From Cerrena zonata (Eukaryota; Basidiomycota; Agaricomycetes; Polyporales; Cerrenaceae), in NCBI GenBank assembly GCA_038087015.1, contig JASBNA010000041.1, positions 62,001 through 126,000 of the forward strand: a stretch of DNA of 64,000 bases, read 5' to 3'. Each line of letters starts with the position of its first letter. Position 1 is the first letter of the stretch. The notes beneath the pieces are model-generated. The model was not told the DNA's origin. It saw only the letters and a program-made list of their open reading frames with translations, and made no database searches. A program made the position numbers and the translations under genes. Shown in pieces: positions 1 through 13,666 of the stretch.

Positions 1-58
1 ATCTAGATGTTAGAAATACCACCCAAACACTCCAACTAATCGACCGAGCACTTATCAT

Positions 59-2098
59 TTATTGACAAACCTCCCATCGGTCCTTCCCAACACACCACAT
101 TCTCCCATTTTCCTGACCCCACTCTAGTGCAGCCTTTACATGCCAGTCACCCACCCTGGCCCACCGGTCATCCTTTCTTCTCAAATAATGCACTATCTCA
201 TCGGCAGTAGGACCAGGAACAGATGTCTTTCTTTCACGCATCTTTCGTGCTCTTGATACCATACTGACAATCGCCTTTTCGACTTGTCCACAGAGGTATG
301 AAGGTACGAGAGGGATGTAAGATTCTTCATTAGGATCAGGATCACTGAGTATACCCGGATCTGGATCCGCTCCTGTGAAAGAATAGGACTGATTTGTGAC
401 CGAAGAAACAGTTGTACTGTTTGCATCGATCGAGGTGCTCATGCTTGATTTCCATAGTCGTATTTCAGACTGCGAATGCGAGAGAGAAATGTGGGGAAGT
501 CGGTGTTTAGGACCGTCGAACAGCACGATACTGCCTTCATCGTAAAGCTGTCTGATAGCGAATCGAAACAAACGTTTCATCTTGGGACCAGGTCCTTCGC
601 CTGGTTTAGTGCTACCCAATGGGGCAGCCGAAGAGGGTGTCGCGCGGGATTTGCCCTTTGTGTCAGTGGTATTAGTCGATAAACCTTGTGCTTGTTGCTC
701 TTTCGCCTTCTTGCGTTCTTCTCGTGCTCGACGTTTGGCTTCTGCTTCGACCACTCTTCGTGCGAGCAAGGCCAGCTCTGGAACTCGGCGCAGGTGAGAA
801 ATTGTGAATCCATACAGACCATCGTCAGGATTTGTTGTCGCATCTGCTTTAAGTGCGGTGGTTGGAGTTTGTGACGAAGCACCCTTGGGAGTGGTACCGA
901 TACTTCTTCGCTTAGCGGGGCGTGGTGTTTCACCAGAGTCAGATGGTGGTGGACGTTTCCGTGGTCGCGTCGGTGTGTTGGGAATTTGAGACAGAGAAAA
1001 TGTAATGTCAGGATCGGGATCTTCGAAATCGGAGTCGTCATTAGAGTCGACAGTTTGTGCATTATCCAGGTAGTGTTTGACATAGATTCTGAATGTGTTG
1101 GCGGTGAGGTCTCTAGTGTGTAAACGAGACGGGTGGCGTAGTCGAAGTGGTGACTGATAGAATAACGAACATTTGATCTTTGAGCAAACAAAAGGAGAAT
1201 TGAAAGAGTTATACTAACCTTAGGACCAACAGGACTAGATGCGAGAGAAGGCGATGTTGCTGCACTGCTGCAAACAGAGAATTTGGACGGTGTTTGAGGA
1301 GGCGGGAATGTGATAGTGGTGTGATTGAAAATTGTGGATGATGGTCCAGCCTGGGGATTTGTACTGTTTGATGGCTTGGGTGGAAGCTGAGGTATCACGA
1401 ATGGATTTGAATTTGGAGGAAAGTAATGACTGCGATGTAGATCGCAAACATTCAACCAATGCTGAGATTCCTCGTTGATAGAAATACATGGTTCTGAAAC
1501 ATACCATAGCTCTTTAAGGTAAGGTGAGGTATCATGTGGGGTAGGGAACCTACCGATACTGTCGGTGATAATAATGCGACTCTGTCTCTGCACGGTAACC
1601 CGGCCAATGACCCGTATTGACATCCCGACAGACGCTAAAGGTTTGGGGGGAGGGTTGAGGTCAAGAGTCATAATGACGGGAGTTGAAACTATTTTCCCTG
1701 TTGGATTCTTCGAGCTACCTGATGGTTTAGGTCTCTTTGACGGAGCCTTGGATGGGGACTTCGGTGGCGTTGGATGTCGAAAAACACATTCAACAACCCC
1801 TGTCCCATCATCGACTAAATTGTCCACATCAGCTTTTCCACGATTCATCCGTGTTACGAGATAGACGGACGGTAATAAATTGTACGCTTTTCATATATCT
1901 GGACACCAACAAGGAGTCCAACAAGTCGTACAGTCCTGCAAGGGATTCGGCCTAGCCAAAAGAAGTCTGCACCTTACAAATTGTCAATTAAACATTCATT
2001 GGAAACCAAAATATGAGGGAGATTTTACTTTTCACTTCACATTCTTTCATCTCATTAACATCCTGAACGAAGCAGGGTGCCAACGAGTCTTTAGACAT
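59..2098 (-). CDS. stn1: CST complex subunit Stn1 (telomere capping)
   Basis: Stn1 works with Ctc1/Cdc13-like and Ten1 partners on single-stranded telomeric DNA and in lagging-strand fill-in. Reading across splice sites from the ATG at 2098 gives APCFVQDVNEMKE, then FFWLGRIPCRTVRLVG, then GVQIYEKRTIYYLDDGTG, the signature start of the Stn1 OB fold. The fold continues with VGMSIRVIGRVTVQRQSR and NEESQHWLNVCDLHR. After a low-complexity Pro/Ser linker comes LRHPSRLHTRDLTANTFR, conserved in fungal Stn1. The C-terminus (RWARVGDWHVKAALEWG) looks like the winged-helix part. Introns are seen near 1154-1218 and over the stretch around 1840, so the ATG at 1848 is intronic and not the start. LFKWT lies in frame just before the 2098 ATG and resembles the family N-terminus, so a further 5' exon or an unrecognised start is possible. 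Family assignment is firm; inner exon ends are approximate. Confidence 0.88.
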
Positions 2099-2735
2099 TG
2101 TCCATTTGAATAGTTCAGTGGTCGTGTGATTCGTCTTGAATTTCTCATTGGTCGGTCGTTGGTTTGCATTCTTTGAGGCAGCCAGATTGGATTCGATGTT
2201 TAGAAGCTAATAGATAGTATGTTCTTGGGTAAGTAGTTCTTGTGAAGGAGCGACGCGTTGTGCCCACGGGTGCGGACGCGTTTCGTCAACGTGACTACAA
2301 TAGTTCACGTGAATTCTTACGTAATCCTCAATTAAGATATTTGTGCTGGGAGTAGCCTGGGACTCTCGCTGGGCAAATGCGCAGATGTGAGCAAGATGTG
2401 AGTGTGTATTGGAGTTAATATTAGAGTATTTCATGAATGAGGAACTTGGAACGTATCGGACAGAAAACATACACTGCTAGTACCAATCCTTGACACTTTC
2501 CCGGATAAACGGAATCTCTCCAAGAGCAGAAGTTATCATACAGGTACTACAGTACTTACCCCAATCCTAATCATAGACATTATTCAACAGCGTAGAGAAC
2601 ATATAAGACAGAAACCTACCATACAGTATAGAACATACAACATTACGATTAGTACAGATACAAAGGCTCTAAAGTAAGATCATCGAAACATTACGGTTAC
2701 AAGAGTGAAAAATAGAACAGAGGGACATTAAAAAA
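2099..2735. other. Intergenic region between stn1 and the zinc-finger gene
   Basis: This stretch lies between the start of stn1 and the stop codon of the zinc-finger gene, which is on the same strand. Beyond the ACGCGT pair and E-box I see no coding pattern; the open frame near 2207-2470 has no family resemblance. The part near 2600-2735 is AT-rich and is probably the 3' untranslated region of the zinc-finger gene. Confidence 0.5.
2253..2281. promoter_or_regulatory. Pair of ACGCGT (MCB-like) boxes upstream of stn1
   Basis: ACGCGT occurs at 2253-2258 and again at 2276-2281, about 155 and 178 bp before the stn1 ATG. In yeasts this hexamer is the MluI cell-cycle box bound by MBF to drive G1/S genes. 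A palindromic E-box, TTCACGTGAA, lies about 25 bp further from stn1. The sites are seen directly; their use is inference. Confidence 0.4.
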
Positions 2736-4381
2736 TTAAAACAAATCGGGCCAGACTTCGCGAGCAGTCACGCTATCTTCACCCTCGGGCTTGGCAAGGA
2801 AACGACGATTTTCAGGCAACTTCCACAAGGGAATATGGGTCATCACATAATCGGATTTTCTCCTGTACTTTTCGCGACACTTGTTTTCGGCGCCACCAAC
2901 CGTGAAATGGTGTCTTAAAGCGCTACCCCATGCGAAGAGCTTCTTGCAAGTGGGACATTGAATTCGCGGAAAATGAGTGTCCAAGTGGTTATCACGCATA
3001 CAGCAGGACCTGAATGTCTTGGGACAACCGAAGTAGAAACATTTAAAAGGATCGTCGTGTTTCTCCCTTGGAGGAGTACCCCTGCGTTTCTTTGTTCCTG
3101 CCTTCTTAGTTGCTCGAGCCGGAGGTTGTTCTTGGGAAGTACTAGCTTCACCATTTGGAGAGCCCGCTGGGCAGTTGACTTGCAACATTTCTTCAACTTG
3201 AAGTCGATCGTTCGATCGGTTTTCAGGCATAACGTCCATCAGCATTATGTCGTCGTCGGAAGTAAGGTCTATAATTTCCCGGAAGTCCGGTATAGCAGGA
3301 AGGAACTCGGTCTGCTCTAAGCCTTGAGTCTGAGTCTCAGTTATCATGGGAAAGACTTCTGTCTCTTCAGTCACAGGCTCTTGCATGACTATGTCATCAG
3401 CTTCGAAAAAGCCAGGAGTATCCTCAATACGAGCCTTGGGGGTGCTAGGATCGATGTCTCCCGAGAAGGACTCATCAGTATAGGTGAAACCACCGAGAGC
3501 ATTTGCCAAGGAGGGTTCAGGGCCCGCATTGTCACGTTCTTCTTGGAGGATTTGGGATAGAGGCAGGAACGCTTCGATATCAATAACTCCGAAGTCAGGC
3601 TGATCGTAAGGGTGCATAGGAGAGTCCAACTGTTCGATGATAACTTAGTATATGCTGACCATGAGATGTTTGTGAGCGAGACGTACGGCATTAGAAAGGG
3701 ATGAATAGCTTGAAATCGGAATATCGATCTCTGTATCGCAGGGAGATCGCCATAAGTAACGACAATGACTGACATCGTACGTAGAATACTACTTACCGTC
3801 CCCAAAGTTCCAAGTATCCTTGAATTCAGTCATCTAGAGACCAAAAACCAGAACGATTAGAACCATATTGCTCAAGAACAAAGAAGACACGAAATACCCA
3901 CCTCCAGATCCTCTAACATGTCCAGCAAGTCTAAAAGAGCAAACGGTATCAGTTTGCAAGCCTCTAGTACGATAGTTGAAGCTGTCTCTTACCATTACGC
4001 TCCTCAGGACCGGACACATCTTCGAAATCATCCCCGAATGTCTCTAAGGGAGTCCGAGTGTAGTCCGAAGCCGAATCGTATCCGGAATCGGTCGCAGCTC
4101 CTCGAGAGACCGATCGCTCAGTCCAACTGGACTGAGCTTGAATGGGTGTGCCCAAGAGCTCATCCCGGAAGGAGAGTAAGTTCCAAGGGGTAGGAAGTCT
4201 CGGTTTCTTGAGACCATCGATGTATTCGCCAGGAATAACATGCGAAAGGAAGGTGTCCTACAAGATAACGCGTCAATGATCAGTTATAACACAATGTAAT
4301 GAAAGAGAATTCTAGAAGACTCACACTCTCCGGAGAGTATGGCCCGGCAGAGTGGGCAGTGAGGGCAGGTGAAGAGTTCAT
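2736..4381 (-). CDS. C2H2 zinc-finger protein, probable transcription regulator
   Basis: The ATG at 4381 opens a short exon (NSSPALTAHSAGPYSPES), followed by several small exons joined at clear GT...AG junctions near 4330, 3990, 3900, 3795 and 3630. The middle part is acidic (LDMLEDLEMTEFKDTWNFGD). The last exon is the long one. It carries a Lys/Arg-rich nuclear-localisation-like stretch (TKKAGTKKRRGTPPR) and then two C-terminal fingers: CFYFGC...HLDTH, and CPTCKKLF...HHF...C with a less regular end. The second finger may use His and Cys as its final ligands. Acidic N-terminus plus C-terminal DNA-binding domain suggests a transcription factor, but I do not recognise a specific orthologue. The last exon opens at a TTG after an acceptor near 3629, so no start codon is needed there. 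Confidence 0.78.
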
Positions 4382-7300
4382 GGTTATAGCGTGTTTAGCT
4401 TAAGCTTAGATTGAGTGGTAGATGATGGGTAAGGATAGTGTTGAGGTGATGATAGTAAATAGTCGGGAGACGTGATGGGAGTTGAGCGCAAGTTGTGGAA
4501 CGAAGTCAAGGAGCGTCGGTCCAGCTCCTCCCACGATATATCACTGCCCCCAGGTTCGCGATCCGACCGAGGTCTGAGGATGAAAAGAGCGGATTTGAAC
4601 TCCGGTTGAAGGGCCAGTCCTCGAGGCCTTGTCATGCGCGTGAGTATGCCATATCTAGATTTAATCACTGCCTGAGTATTCTTTAGGTGAAGGAATAGGT
4701 AAGTTGAGCCCGAGGTTGTTGGAGGATTAGGTCTTGCAGCTGAAATCATTCTGGGGATTGAATTACAAGTACGATCTAAAAGTTCTCAAAAGCCTGAAAG
4801 ACGAGAATAGTTGTAATGAAATGTTAATGTTTTTTGAAATCCTCAGTGTACCCATCATATCATACTTTTCGCATTAGAGAGCTGAACCCCAAGCATCACG
4901 ACAATGCGTCATCTTACTTTTTCAAGCGGGCTCGTAGCAACTCGCCAACCATTTCAAGCACGCGAGTTCGATAACAGTCAGTGCCATGTCGTATATGCAG
5001 TGTCATGATGAAGTGGAGGCGAACCATGTACTCGTATTCCAGAGAAGACATAATATAGTAGAAGTCCTAGAAAAGGCAAAGAAAAACAGCAACACTTTAG
5101 GCAGCATAATTCAAGGCAGGACGAACTGCGGGAACAATTCTTGTTTCTGCCGCAGTTGCTTGGAAGAATGAAACCCTAGCTGAAACTTAGAAATTCAGGC
5201 GTAGAATGCGGCCCGGTCTACCTATCAAGCAGTGTCATCCATAGTTTGGGAGACGCAAAGTTGAAAGCGGCAATGTTTGTATGGGCTTTCTACCAACATG
5301 CACTGGCAAGGCCGAGTACACAGATCAAAGCTCACGAGTTTGTTGATCGTAGAATCACTGCCGTCGACAATCGATAATCTTCGAATGATTATGCATATGT
5401 GGTTTTAATCTTCGTGATTAACCACGGTAAGACTGCGCGTACGGCAATGCTAGGGTCCGTTCTTGTGACCACTTGTGCCAGTTGGCACGTTCATGAATGA
5501 TCCAAGCTCGATAGCCTGATAACCCTCCGCGGTGGCAGCACCTTTTGCATATTTGTGCAAGACATGAAGGATTCTTCGAGTGGCTGCTATCAAACACAAG
5601 CCGCAAGCTACTGAGATGGTTTCCTCCGTGATTGCTTCACTCCCGCTTGACGTCTTTCCTTGCGCATGAATCGAGATGTGTGCGCGCACTAACCTTGATT
5701 GACGGTATGATAGAAGACAATCACTTATGTACTGGCTGAAAGTGCTTGGCTCCATTTGGTCGGCCCTATGCTCACCATCCGTTAACCTCAAGCTGCAGTT
5801 CCAGCAAGGATTTCATTGTACGAGTATCTATATTCTTCCACCTTGGGATATTGGTGCCGAGGACATCTACTTCGAGCTCGTTGGAAATTGAGTGGAGCAA
5901 GGCCAGTACATACCATTCAGTCTTGTGCGAGTTCCTCTTCAGGTTGGCGTAGGCCAAAAGGCCGTGACCGAAACGCTGATTTACTAGAAGCGATCATATA
6001 GATTTTCATGGTGTGAGGCCTGCCACAATACGCACTGTAATATGAGCGAGCAAAAAGACTGTTGCTTCTTGTAGTAACTTTGAGAGGCGACCTTCATCAA
6101 AACCTCTAGTGCCAACCCCAATATTTATGCTTATCACATTGTTCTCCATGGAGCTTATAGGTAGTATGCATACCAGGCCATTTGATTAGAGAGGATGATG
6201 CTTAAACATTTGCATAATTGTACTATATAAGAATAATGAGTAGGGTTCGAAACTGCATCATCAGAGGGCAAAAAGCTGACGGATCATAGAGCGAGACGGG
6301 CAGCAACGTTGGTGGTGCTATTGTTACACTATCACGATATATTTTCCGACGCATAAGGTACAGAGGGATAGAGCTAATCGTATAAGTTAACGAGCAAGAA
6401 GTTCAAGGGCTTCACAAATCAACGACGTGGCTAAACAAATTGAATATTGGTAATCGATGCCTTTGCCATTTTCAGCAGCTAATATCCTAATCTGGAGCAA
6501 TTCGTACTATATTAAGCGGTAGGCTGACGGTCCGAAGCTAATCGATGTCTAACACTCAACGTCAACTCGAGTCATCTGAGCCTGAACGTTCTGAACTCTG
6601 GAAACTGACTGTACTAAGTCTCTGAGTGCACACTTGCTCCATGGCTTGCACAGTATGCAACCTCATGCTTCGTTAACAACATAGTCAACTATGGCATGTC
6701 TTTTACTTCTGACAAAGCCATGATTGGTCTCAAGCGCAAATACGATATGAATTACTCCCACTGGCACTATTCAGCGACGTTATCTACAAACAAACTGTGG
6801 AGAGCACAAAAAAGAAGATAGGAATGTTGGTAGCGAAGAAGTAAGCCAAGGACAAGAATGAAGAAGTTGAGAGTGAGTACCGTGACACTGATGACTACTC
6901 TCCTACAAAAGACCCCATCACGATTACTGATAGTGAATATAAAAAGATTTTGAGAAAGGGTTCGAGGGTAGAGGCCTGCGTTTCCCGGAAAGCGCGGTGT
7001 ACAAGGCGGAAAGGGGAAAGAGGAAATCGGGCTCATCATGAACGTACGTGGCTCACAATTATTCCGGTTTCAACTGTATGCATCTATTCAATATTCAACA
7101 TGTCAATCTTACGTGCAAGCATTTCCTAAATAATTCGTTTTCCTCTCAACGTGGCATCCCGGAGCGTATACCTACGTTACTTCTCCCCCTTATTCCCACT
7201 CGTCACCTTATTGGATCATTGATCTGGATGGTTAACGCAACTGTCTATCCTACTTCAAATCATATGTGCAGCGTGTTTTTCTATTTATTATCCACTCACG

Positions 7301-9367
7301 ACATGTTTGCAATAGAAGAAGAGAAGTAGACATCTCCGGATTAAGTTCATCAGATGTGGGTAGATCGGTAATCTTATCGACACGCGTTCTGCCATGCTTG
7401 CATGCTCCAAGGGATTTCTGCCATATATGCCAGACGTATCGCACCCTCATGTCAGCAGCAGACATGCTGATATTATCTGTTGACGTTCCTGTGTAATTCA
7501 AGGAACTAGGCCCGCTACCAAGTTACCTCGGACAGCGTCTGTATAGAGGTCGGCAGACCATCGTTCGAATCAGAGTCCGACAAGCCACGGATTGCGTAGA
7601 CGTGACACCCGGCAAAGATGAGAGGAAGTCTATTCCGGAAGAATGTCGCGACGGATCTAGACTCAAATCAGTGTACGTTACCATTCATTGTTCATGTACG
7701 ATCTTATCTTTTTGGTTTTCCTGAAAACTCTATGGGCGTAGAATGGAGGCTCGGCTGCATTACATACTATCTTGCTTGGGCGACGGTAGAAATCTGGGGT
7801 TGGTGCGTGAAAGAAATAATGTCAGATGATGTACACGAGGTATATCTTAAACTTAAACTTGGACAGATGTCTCTGGGGACTGGAAGCTGGAACAAAACAA
7901 AACCTATCCGTAAACCCTGCTGAGAGGTTTGATGACAACCTTCTCAGGACGAGTTCCCCAACCAATTGGTGCAAGGCGTACACCCCCTTGGTCATACTCA
8001 GATAGCGTCCCTCTCTCGATAGACTACCGTGATGATAATTGCGGTCCCAACGATTTCCAACGTACACAATTGACCTCCTATTCATGGATCAATTGGTTCC
8101 GACCTCGATTTGGACATCGAGACAATTGCTGAAGCGAATGAAGGTTATGACCACTGTGAACAATGTCCTCGCATATGTTCAGGAAATCTACGACCCCGAA
8201 TGGTCACAAACACTGGTGATCTGCGGCCATGGCCGAACATTGCCCTAAATCCTGAGGCTCGATACAACACTGGTGCTCGCCTTCATATGCGACAATAGCG
8301 CGGTAATGCGGGAGATGATTTCTAAAATCTCGGAAATCAATGGGAGATCTATTACCGCAAGGATACCAGCATTCGTACCCATCAGTACCACCTGATACGG
8401 CACCTAGCGCAAGACGGGATGGTCGAACGTATCAGAATTGCCGGTACCGTTCACAGAGTATATCTGTATTCCGATATTCGATCACACGCAGGCATCACCC
8501 TAGGCGAAACAACATGAATCCCGTCATAATGTATCCTGAGGCAAACTCAAGCATACACTTTGCCTTTGACAAAAGGAGCCCTCCCTTCAATTTTGATTTA
8601 TTGGAAACATGCCGTGACGCATGCCGGACAGATCTCCCGTACTCGCCACAGCTCGTGGCTTGGCTTAAATGAATGGCAAGTCCCAGCTTGCGAAGGCCAA
8701 TCTAAAGTCGGAGCATTTGAACCAAGTCAAGCACACACCACAGTATATTCAATTGGCATATCGAAGCCAGCACGGAATATTCTATGGTGCGTGCGTGCAT
8801 TCAATTCCTTTCCCTCCTTATTCCCCTCGTCCTATCCCCCTATATCTTACTTCGTTCTGAGTGGCGTCGAGCTATTGAAAACCCTTTCATTTGGGCCGCC
8901 TGCAAATTCAAGGCCGCTTCGTTTACTGAATTGGTGTGCGGGGGATTACTATATTAGGTTATGGCAGGTGGCGCATGAATACAATCTCGCCCATACCATC
9001 GGACAATGATAAATCCCAAATCGTACTGATAATACAATTCTCTGCCAACAGGAAGAATGATAGTCAAGGAGGATGGTCCCGGAAATGCCATATTAGCAAG
9101 GTTTCGATTCACGAGTAACAGATCCGAGGCAAACCTTGCGTAGTCCATGGATATTACCAGCAATCAACATCGACTTCGCTACCCCAAACTCTATGCTCAA
9201 GACATGATAGATGTACGGGCGTGGTTTTAGGTCCCCGACTTATGGTTGGGATATTCACATACTTGTTGGTAGATTTGGCGCTGCTTTTGCTTCATCGCCC
9301 CCTGCTAGATATTATAAATATCGCCTGTCATGTCTCCAAGCTCCCCTCCACACACTAACAGCCGGTC
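4382..9367. other. Long gene-poor region
   Basis: I find no gene I can support in this 5 kb stretch. The first 370 bases hold a 121-codon frame ending two bases before the zinc-finger ATG, probably just 5' untranslated sequence. On the minus strand, 5418-5957 has linked open frames with plausible splice sites (one contains SISNELEVDVLGTNIPRW), which could be an eroded or very short gene of unknown type. Several plus-strand frames between 7600 and 9000 are short, broken and unlike any family I know. The region could hold decayed transposon sequence, but I see no terminal repeats. Confidence 0.45.
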
Positions 9368-11499
9368 ATGCCTGAGTCGGATCACAATACCATCTCGAAT
9401 ACTACTACCTCTGAGTCAAACATCATCACCTTGAATACTACTACCCCGAAAGGTCGCACGCTCGTCCTTTGTTTCGATGGAACTTCCGATCAGTATGACA
9501 GAGACGTATGTTTGATCCTATTAACATGCACCCATACTCGCCAACTTGTCTCCTCTAGAATACCAATGTCGTCCGATTCTATGAACTGCTCAAAAAGGAT
9601 GACGAGAATGAACAATTGTGTTATTACCAGCCCGGGATCGGTACCTACTTTCAACCCGGCGTAGTCTCTCCGCTCGTCGAGTGGAGTGTTAAGGTGATGG
9701 ATGAAGCTGTTGCTTGGTAAATCATCTGCTCCTCCCTCTACGGAGGCCTGCTGAAATAAGTCCTCGATGAAGGTATCTTGATGCGCATGTGAGAGGTGGA
9801 TACCAATTTCTCATGCAGAATTACCGGTCAGGGGATAAGATCTGCATTTTTGGGGAGTAGTATCCATCATATTGTATCTTCGGCTCTTTCTGACAGCGTC
9901 CCACAGGTTTTTCTCGGGGAGCATATACTGCACGCGCATTGGCAGGGATGCTTCACAAGGTGTGGTGTTTGAATACTGCTTCCACTTCTACTTCTCACCC
10001 TTATGCGTATAGATTGGTCTCCTTCCCAAGGACAATTTTGAACAAGTTCCATTTGCTTATAAGCTCTACAAAAAGCCAGATGCTAAGGAGGACGAGGGAG
10101 AAGCCGACTCGCAGGGCTTCAAGAGAATATTTTGCCGCGAAGTAGATATTGAATTTGTTGGCGTATGGTAAGTGGATGCATTAATTTTAACACTACAGTC
10201 AATGCAGAAACTCACTCTAATACATCTTCATTACAGGGATACTGTCGCAAGCGTTGGATTATTCACAGGTCGTACGCTGCCCTTTATAAGTACCAACGAT
10301 GGGATCAAAACCTTCCGCCATGCGCTGTCCCTCGACGAGGTAAGCACGCCACTCCCAGAATATTCGCCCATTTCATACAATCGTCATTGCTGTGACATTC
10401 TGGCTTGAAGGTATGGGCGTTGGTTCTTCGAGTTATATCTTTTTATTCGACCTTCTGACCAGCACCTTCGAGAAGTGATACTGATGTACTAATGATCACT
10501 TTGGCGACCTCTAGCACCGAGCCAAATTCAGACCGAACTGCTATCACCGTCATTTACCAGCGGCAGGCAACACCGCACCTGGTTGGTACATCAAACGACT
10601 ACTAAGAAAATTGTTCCCGTGCAAGAGGAAGAAGACAGTCACGAAGGCGACAAAGCCAGAGACGGACTGCGTGGAGGTTTGGTTTGCTGGGTGTCACAGT
10701 GGTAAGTCTCTAATTCGGAATTTCACGAGCACAGTCGATGATCTATATATTATATTCTACTCCGATCTTACCCCCACTCTAAAACTCACTAAAAATGACG
10801 TTTCTCTAGATGTCGGGGGAGGCGCGGTCGCAAACAGCACCGTTCATTGCTTAGCCGATATAAGCCTTGAATGGATGGTCCGCCAAGTCGACGACTCCAC
10901 TTGTAGAATCCGATTCGACAGAATGAAGATGAAAGCCATGTTCGGTACGACGTTCCCCGACTTTAAAAGTGACCCAGATATCACTGGAGAACAGACCTCA
11001 ACGTCGATAACAAATTCGAGTCAATATCCATCCCCAAACCCCACATTAGCCACTGAGAGCAGTGGTAACGGCGATACCGAAACGATTGAACCGGGGGGAA
11101 GGGATGGTAGTAGAAATGTTGGGAGTACCTCGAGTGGGATGGCACAACCGACTCCTCACATCAGGATGACGCCTTTGACTTGGTCCATTCATGATGAGTT
11201 GAAGCGTAACCGGCTTTGGTGGTTGTTGGAGATCATCCCAACCACATATTCATATCAGGATAGCAAGGGAGTGTGGCAGAAGCAGAGAGGGTATGTCTTT
11301 CTTCTTCACTTGAAATCTTAACAAAATCTCAAGAAATATCTATCTACTTAGACTTTCCAGATTTCATTTGGGTAAAGGACGTGTCATTCCAGGCACAAAC
11401 CCCACGATTCATAAATCTGTGCAGACACGTAAAGATAATCCCACTTTTGGATATATGCCCAGAGCTCAGTGGAAGGGTACAGAGTCATATGTTGACTGA
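9368..11499 (+). CDS. DUF2235 alpha/beta-hydrolase-like protein, possibly splice-defective
   Basis: DUF2235 is the catalytic domain shared with Tle1-type phospholipases; fungal members have no settled role. Exon 1 gives TLVLCFDGTSDQYDRD; later exons give NTNVVRFYELLKKDD, YYQPGIGTYF, then the nucleophile elbow GFSRGAYTARALAGM, DIEFVGVWDTVASVG, ALSLDEHRAKFRPN and EVWFAGCHSDVGGG. All are in the family order, and the last holds the expected Asp and His context. A Ser/Thr/Gly-rich insert follows, and the last exon gives LGKGRVIPGTNPTIHKSV before TGA at 11497-11499. Most junctions are canonical. The exception is the intron splitting FG|FSRG: the place where GTGAGT is expected (9853) reads GGGAGT, and no other donor there keeps the frame. 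The gene is therefore either newly broken, spliced with an unusual donor, or carries a base error. Confidence 0.8.
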
Positions 11500-12878
11500 G
11501 TTTAACAAACAGAACCTATACAAACCACATATTGTATTTGTATGAGACACAAGATGAATATATATACATCTCTTGATCTATAAGCCAGGACAGTGTCATA
11601 GACAGCAGGAGGACCTCCGAATGCATAAGTATATTAGGAAGTGCTACTACCGTAGAGGATGTTTCGAATGCTGATAGAAAGGTTTTAGAACCATATCAGT
11701 CCATACTGATGTAGCATTATTGATGTGGGCCACTGATAATGGCAAGTGATGACAAGATGAAGGGGAATTTGGTGATACTGACTTTATATTCAATGAGGTC
11801 TTTGAATTAGTTAATCTTGCCCACCAGTTTCGTATCTCGAATCCTCATTTTTAGTTAGTTTTACATTCCATTTCATCCCTCGAAGGCAAAGATCTGCGAA
11901 GACATCCTTACGAATTTAATTTTTCGCTCCAGTCCACCTACGCCATTTATGTTTTCATTGAAGTCACATTGCAAGGAGTGCGACAGTTCCGCGGAGCCCG
12001 CATAAAGATTTGAGATGTTCAGATTCAGAGCACAGTGGATGTCTCATTCAACTTTTCGATTTGTAATTCCTGTTTGCGGGTCGATCACTATTGGTGTAGC
12101 AAAAAAGAATACTGGAGAAATTTGTCAACACATATGCAACATGAAGCGGCGATGAAGATCCCAGCACCGGTATTGCAAGCTACATGCACTCCGGTTAACT
12201 CCGGCGGCTGGATGATCTGCGCAAAACGCAACATCCAAACATAGGAAGAGTGTGTGAATGACGGAAAGACCTCTGGCCAAAACTCGGATGGTCACAATTC
12301 AACCTTAACATTGCCTATCGAAGCACATCGGTCGTAAATCAGGACGTGCAAAGCTGGATTCAGCAAACTGACGGCTCGAAGTGATTGTATGCATGGGTTC
12401 CGAGCTCGCATATGCTGCCAGGATTGAATATCAAAACTTGGAGCATGCGGCCAGCGGTGTGGATCGTATGACGGTTTAATATTCCAACTGAGGGCTCGGA
12501 AGCATCCTGTTATCTTGACCAACATTACAAACCCGTAAGTTACCGTCGGCATTTAGAACGAATACATTTTCACCTGAGGCTGGGGAAACTTTAGATCGTT
12601 GGTGAGTATATCGCTGAAGTTACAAAATGAAGGATCTCACCGTTGTCGTCATAATGCGAGTCAGGCGCCTACATCGCAAACACAAACAAATACCGATTCC
12701 AAATCCGCAGATCTGAACTCAGCACATAGAAATAAAGAAAACCATGACATTGCAAGAGGAGGTTATACACGATGGAATGAAGAGGGGAAGGAAAGCTACT
12801 CGGGAAGGAGACCATGAATCGTACACCAGACTCTCAATTCGTCAAATTCTTGTCACACGATCAACTCTTGATTCCCAA
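11500..12878. other. Intergenic region, no gene seen
   Basis: Between two convergent genes. Only short open frames occur (for example near 12035-12244 and 12292-12552); none shows family motifs or a convincing exon chain. The stretch is AT-rich near 11560-11900, in keeping with 3' untranslated sequence. Confidence 0.5.

Positions 12879-13666
<788 letters not shown>

Noticed and set aside
4590..4610. GGAGTTCAAATCC on the minus strand, like a tRNA T-arm
   Set aside because: No matching A box, anticodon arm or acceptor stem could be built around it.
5418..5957. Linked minus-strand frames as a possible gene
   Set aside because: Splice joins are only moderately good and no family motif is visible; noted in the gene-poor region instead of being called.
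8240..8400. A CDNSAVMREMI stretch that recalls hAT-type transposase CDN motifs
   Set aside because: The match is a few residues only, the frame soon meets stops, and no terminal inverted repeats or target duplication were found.
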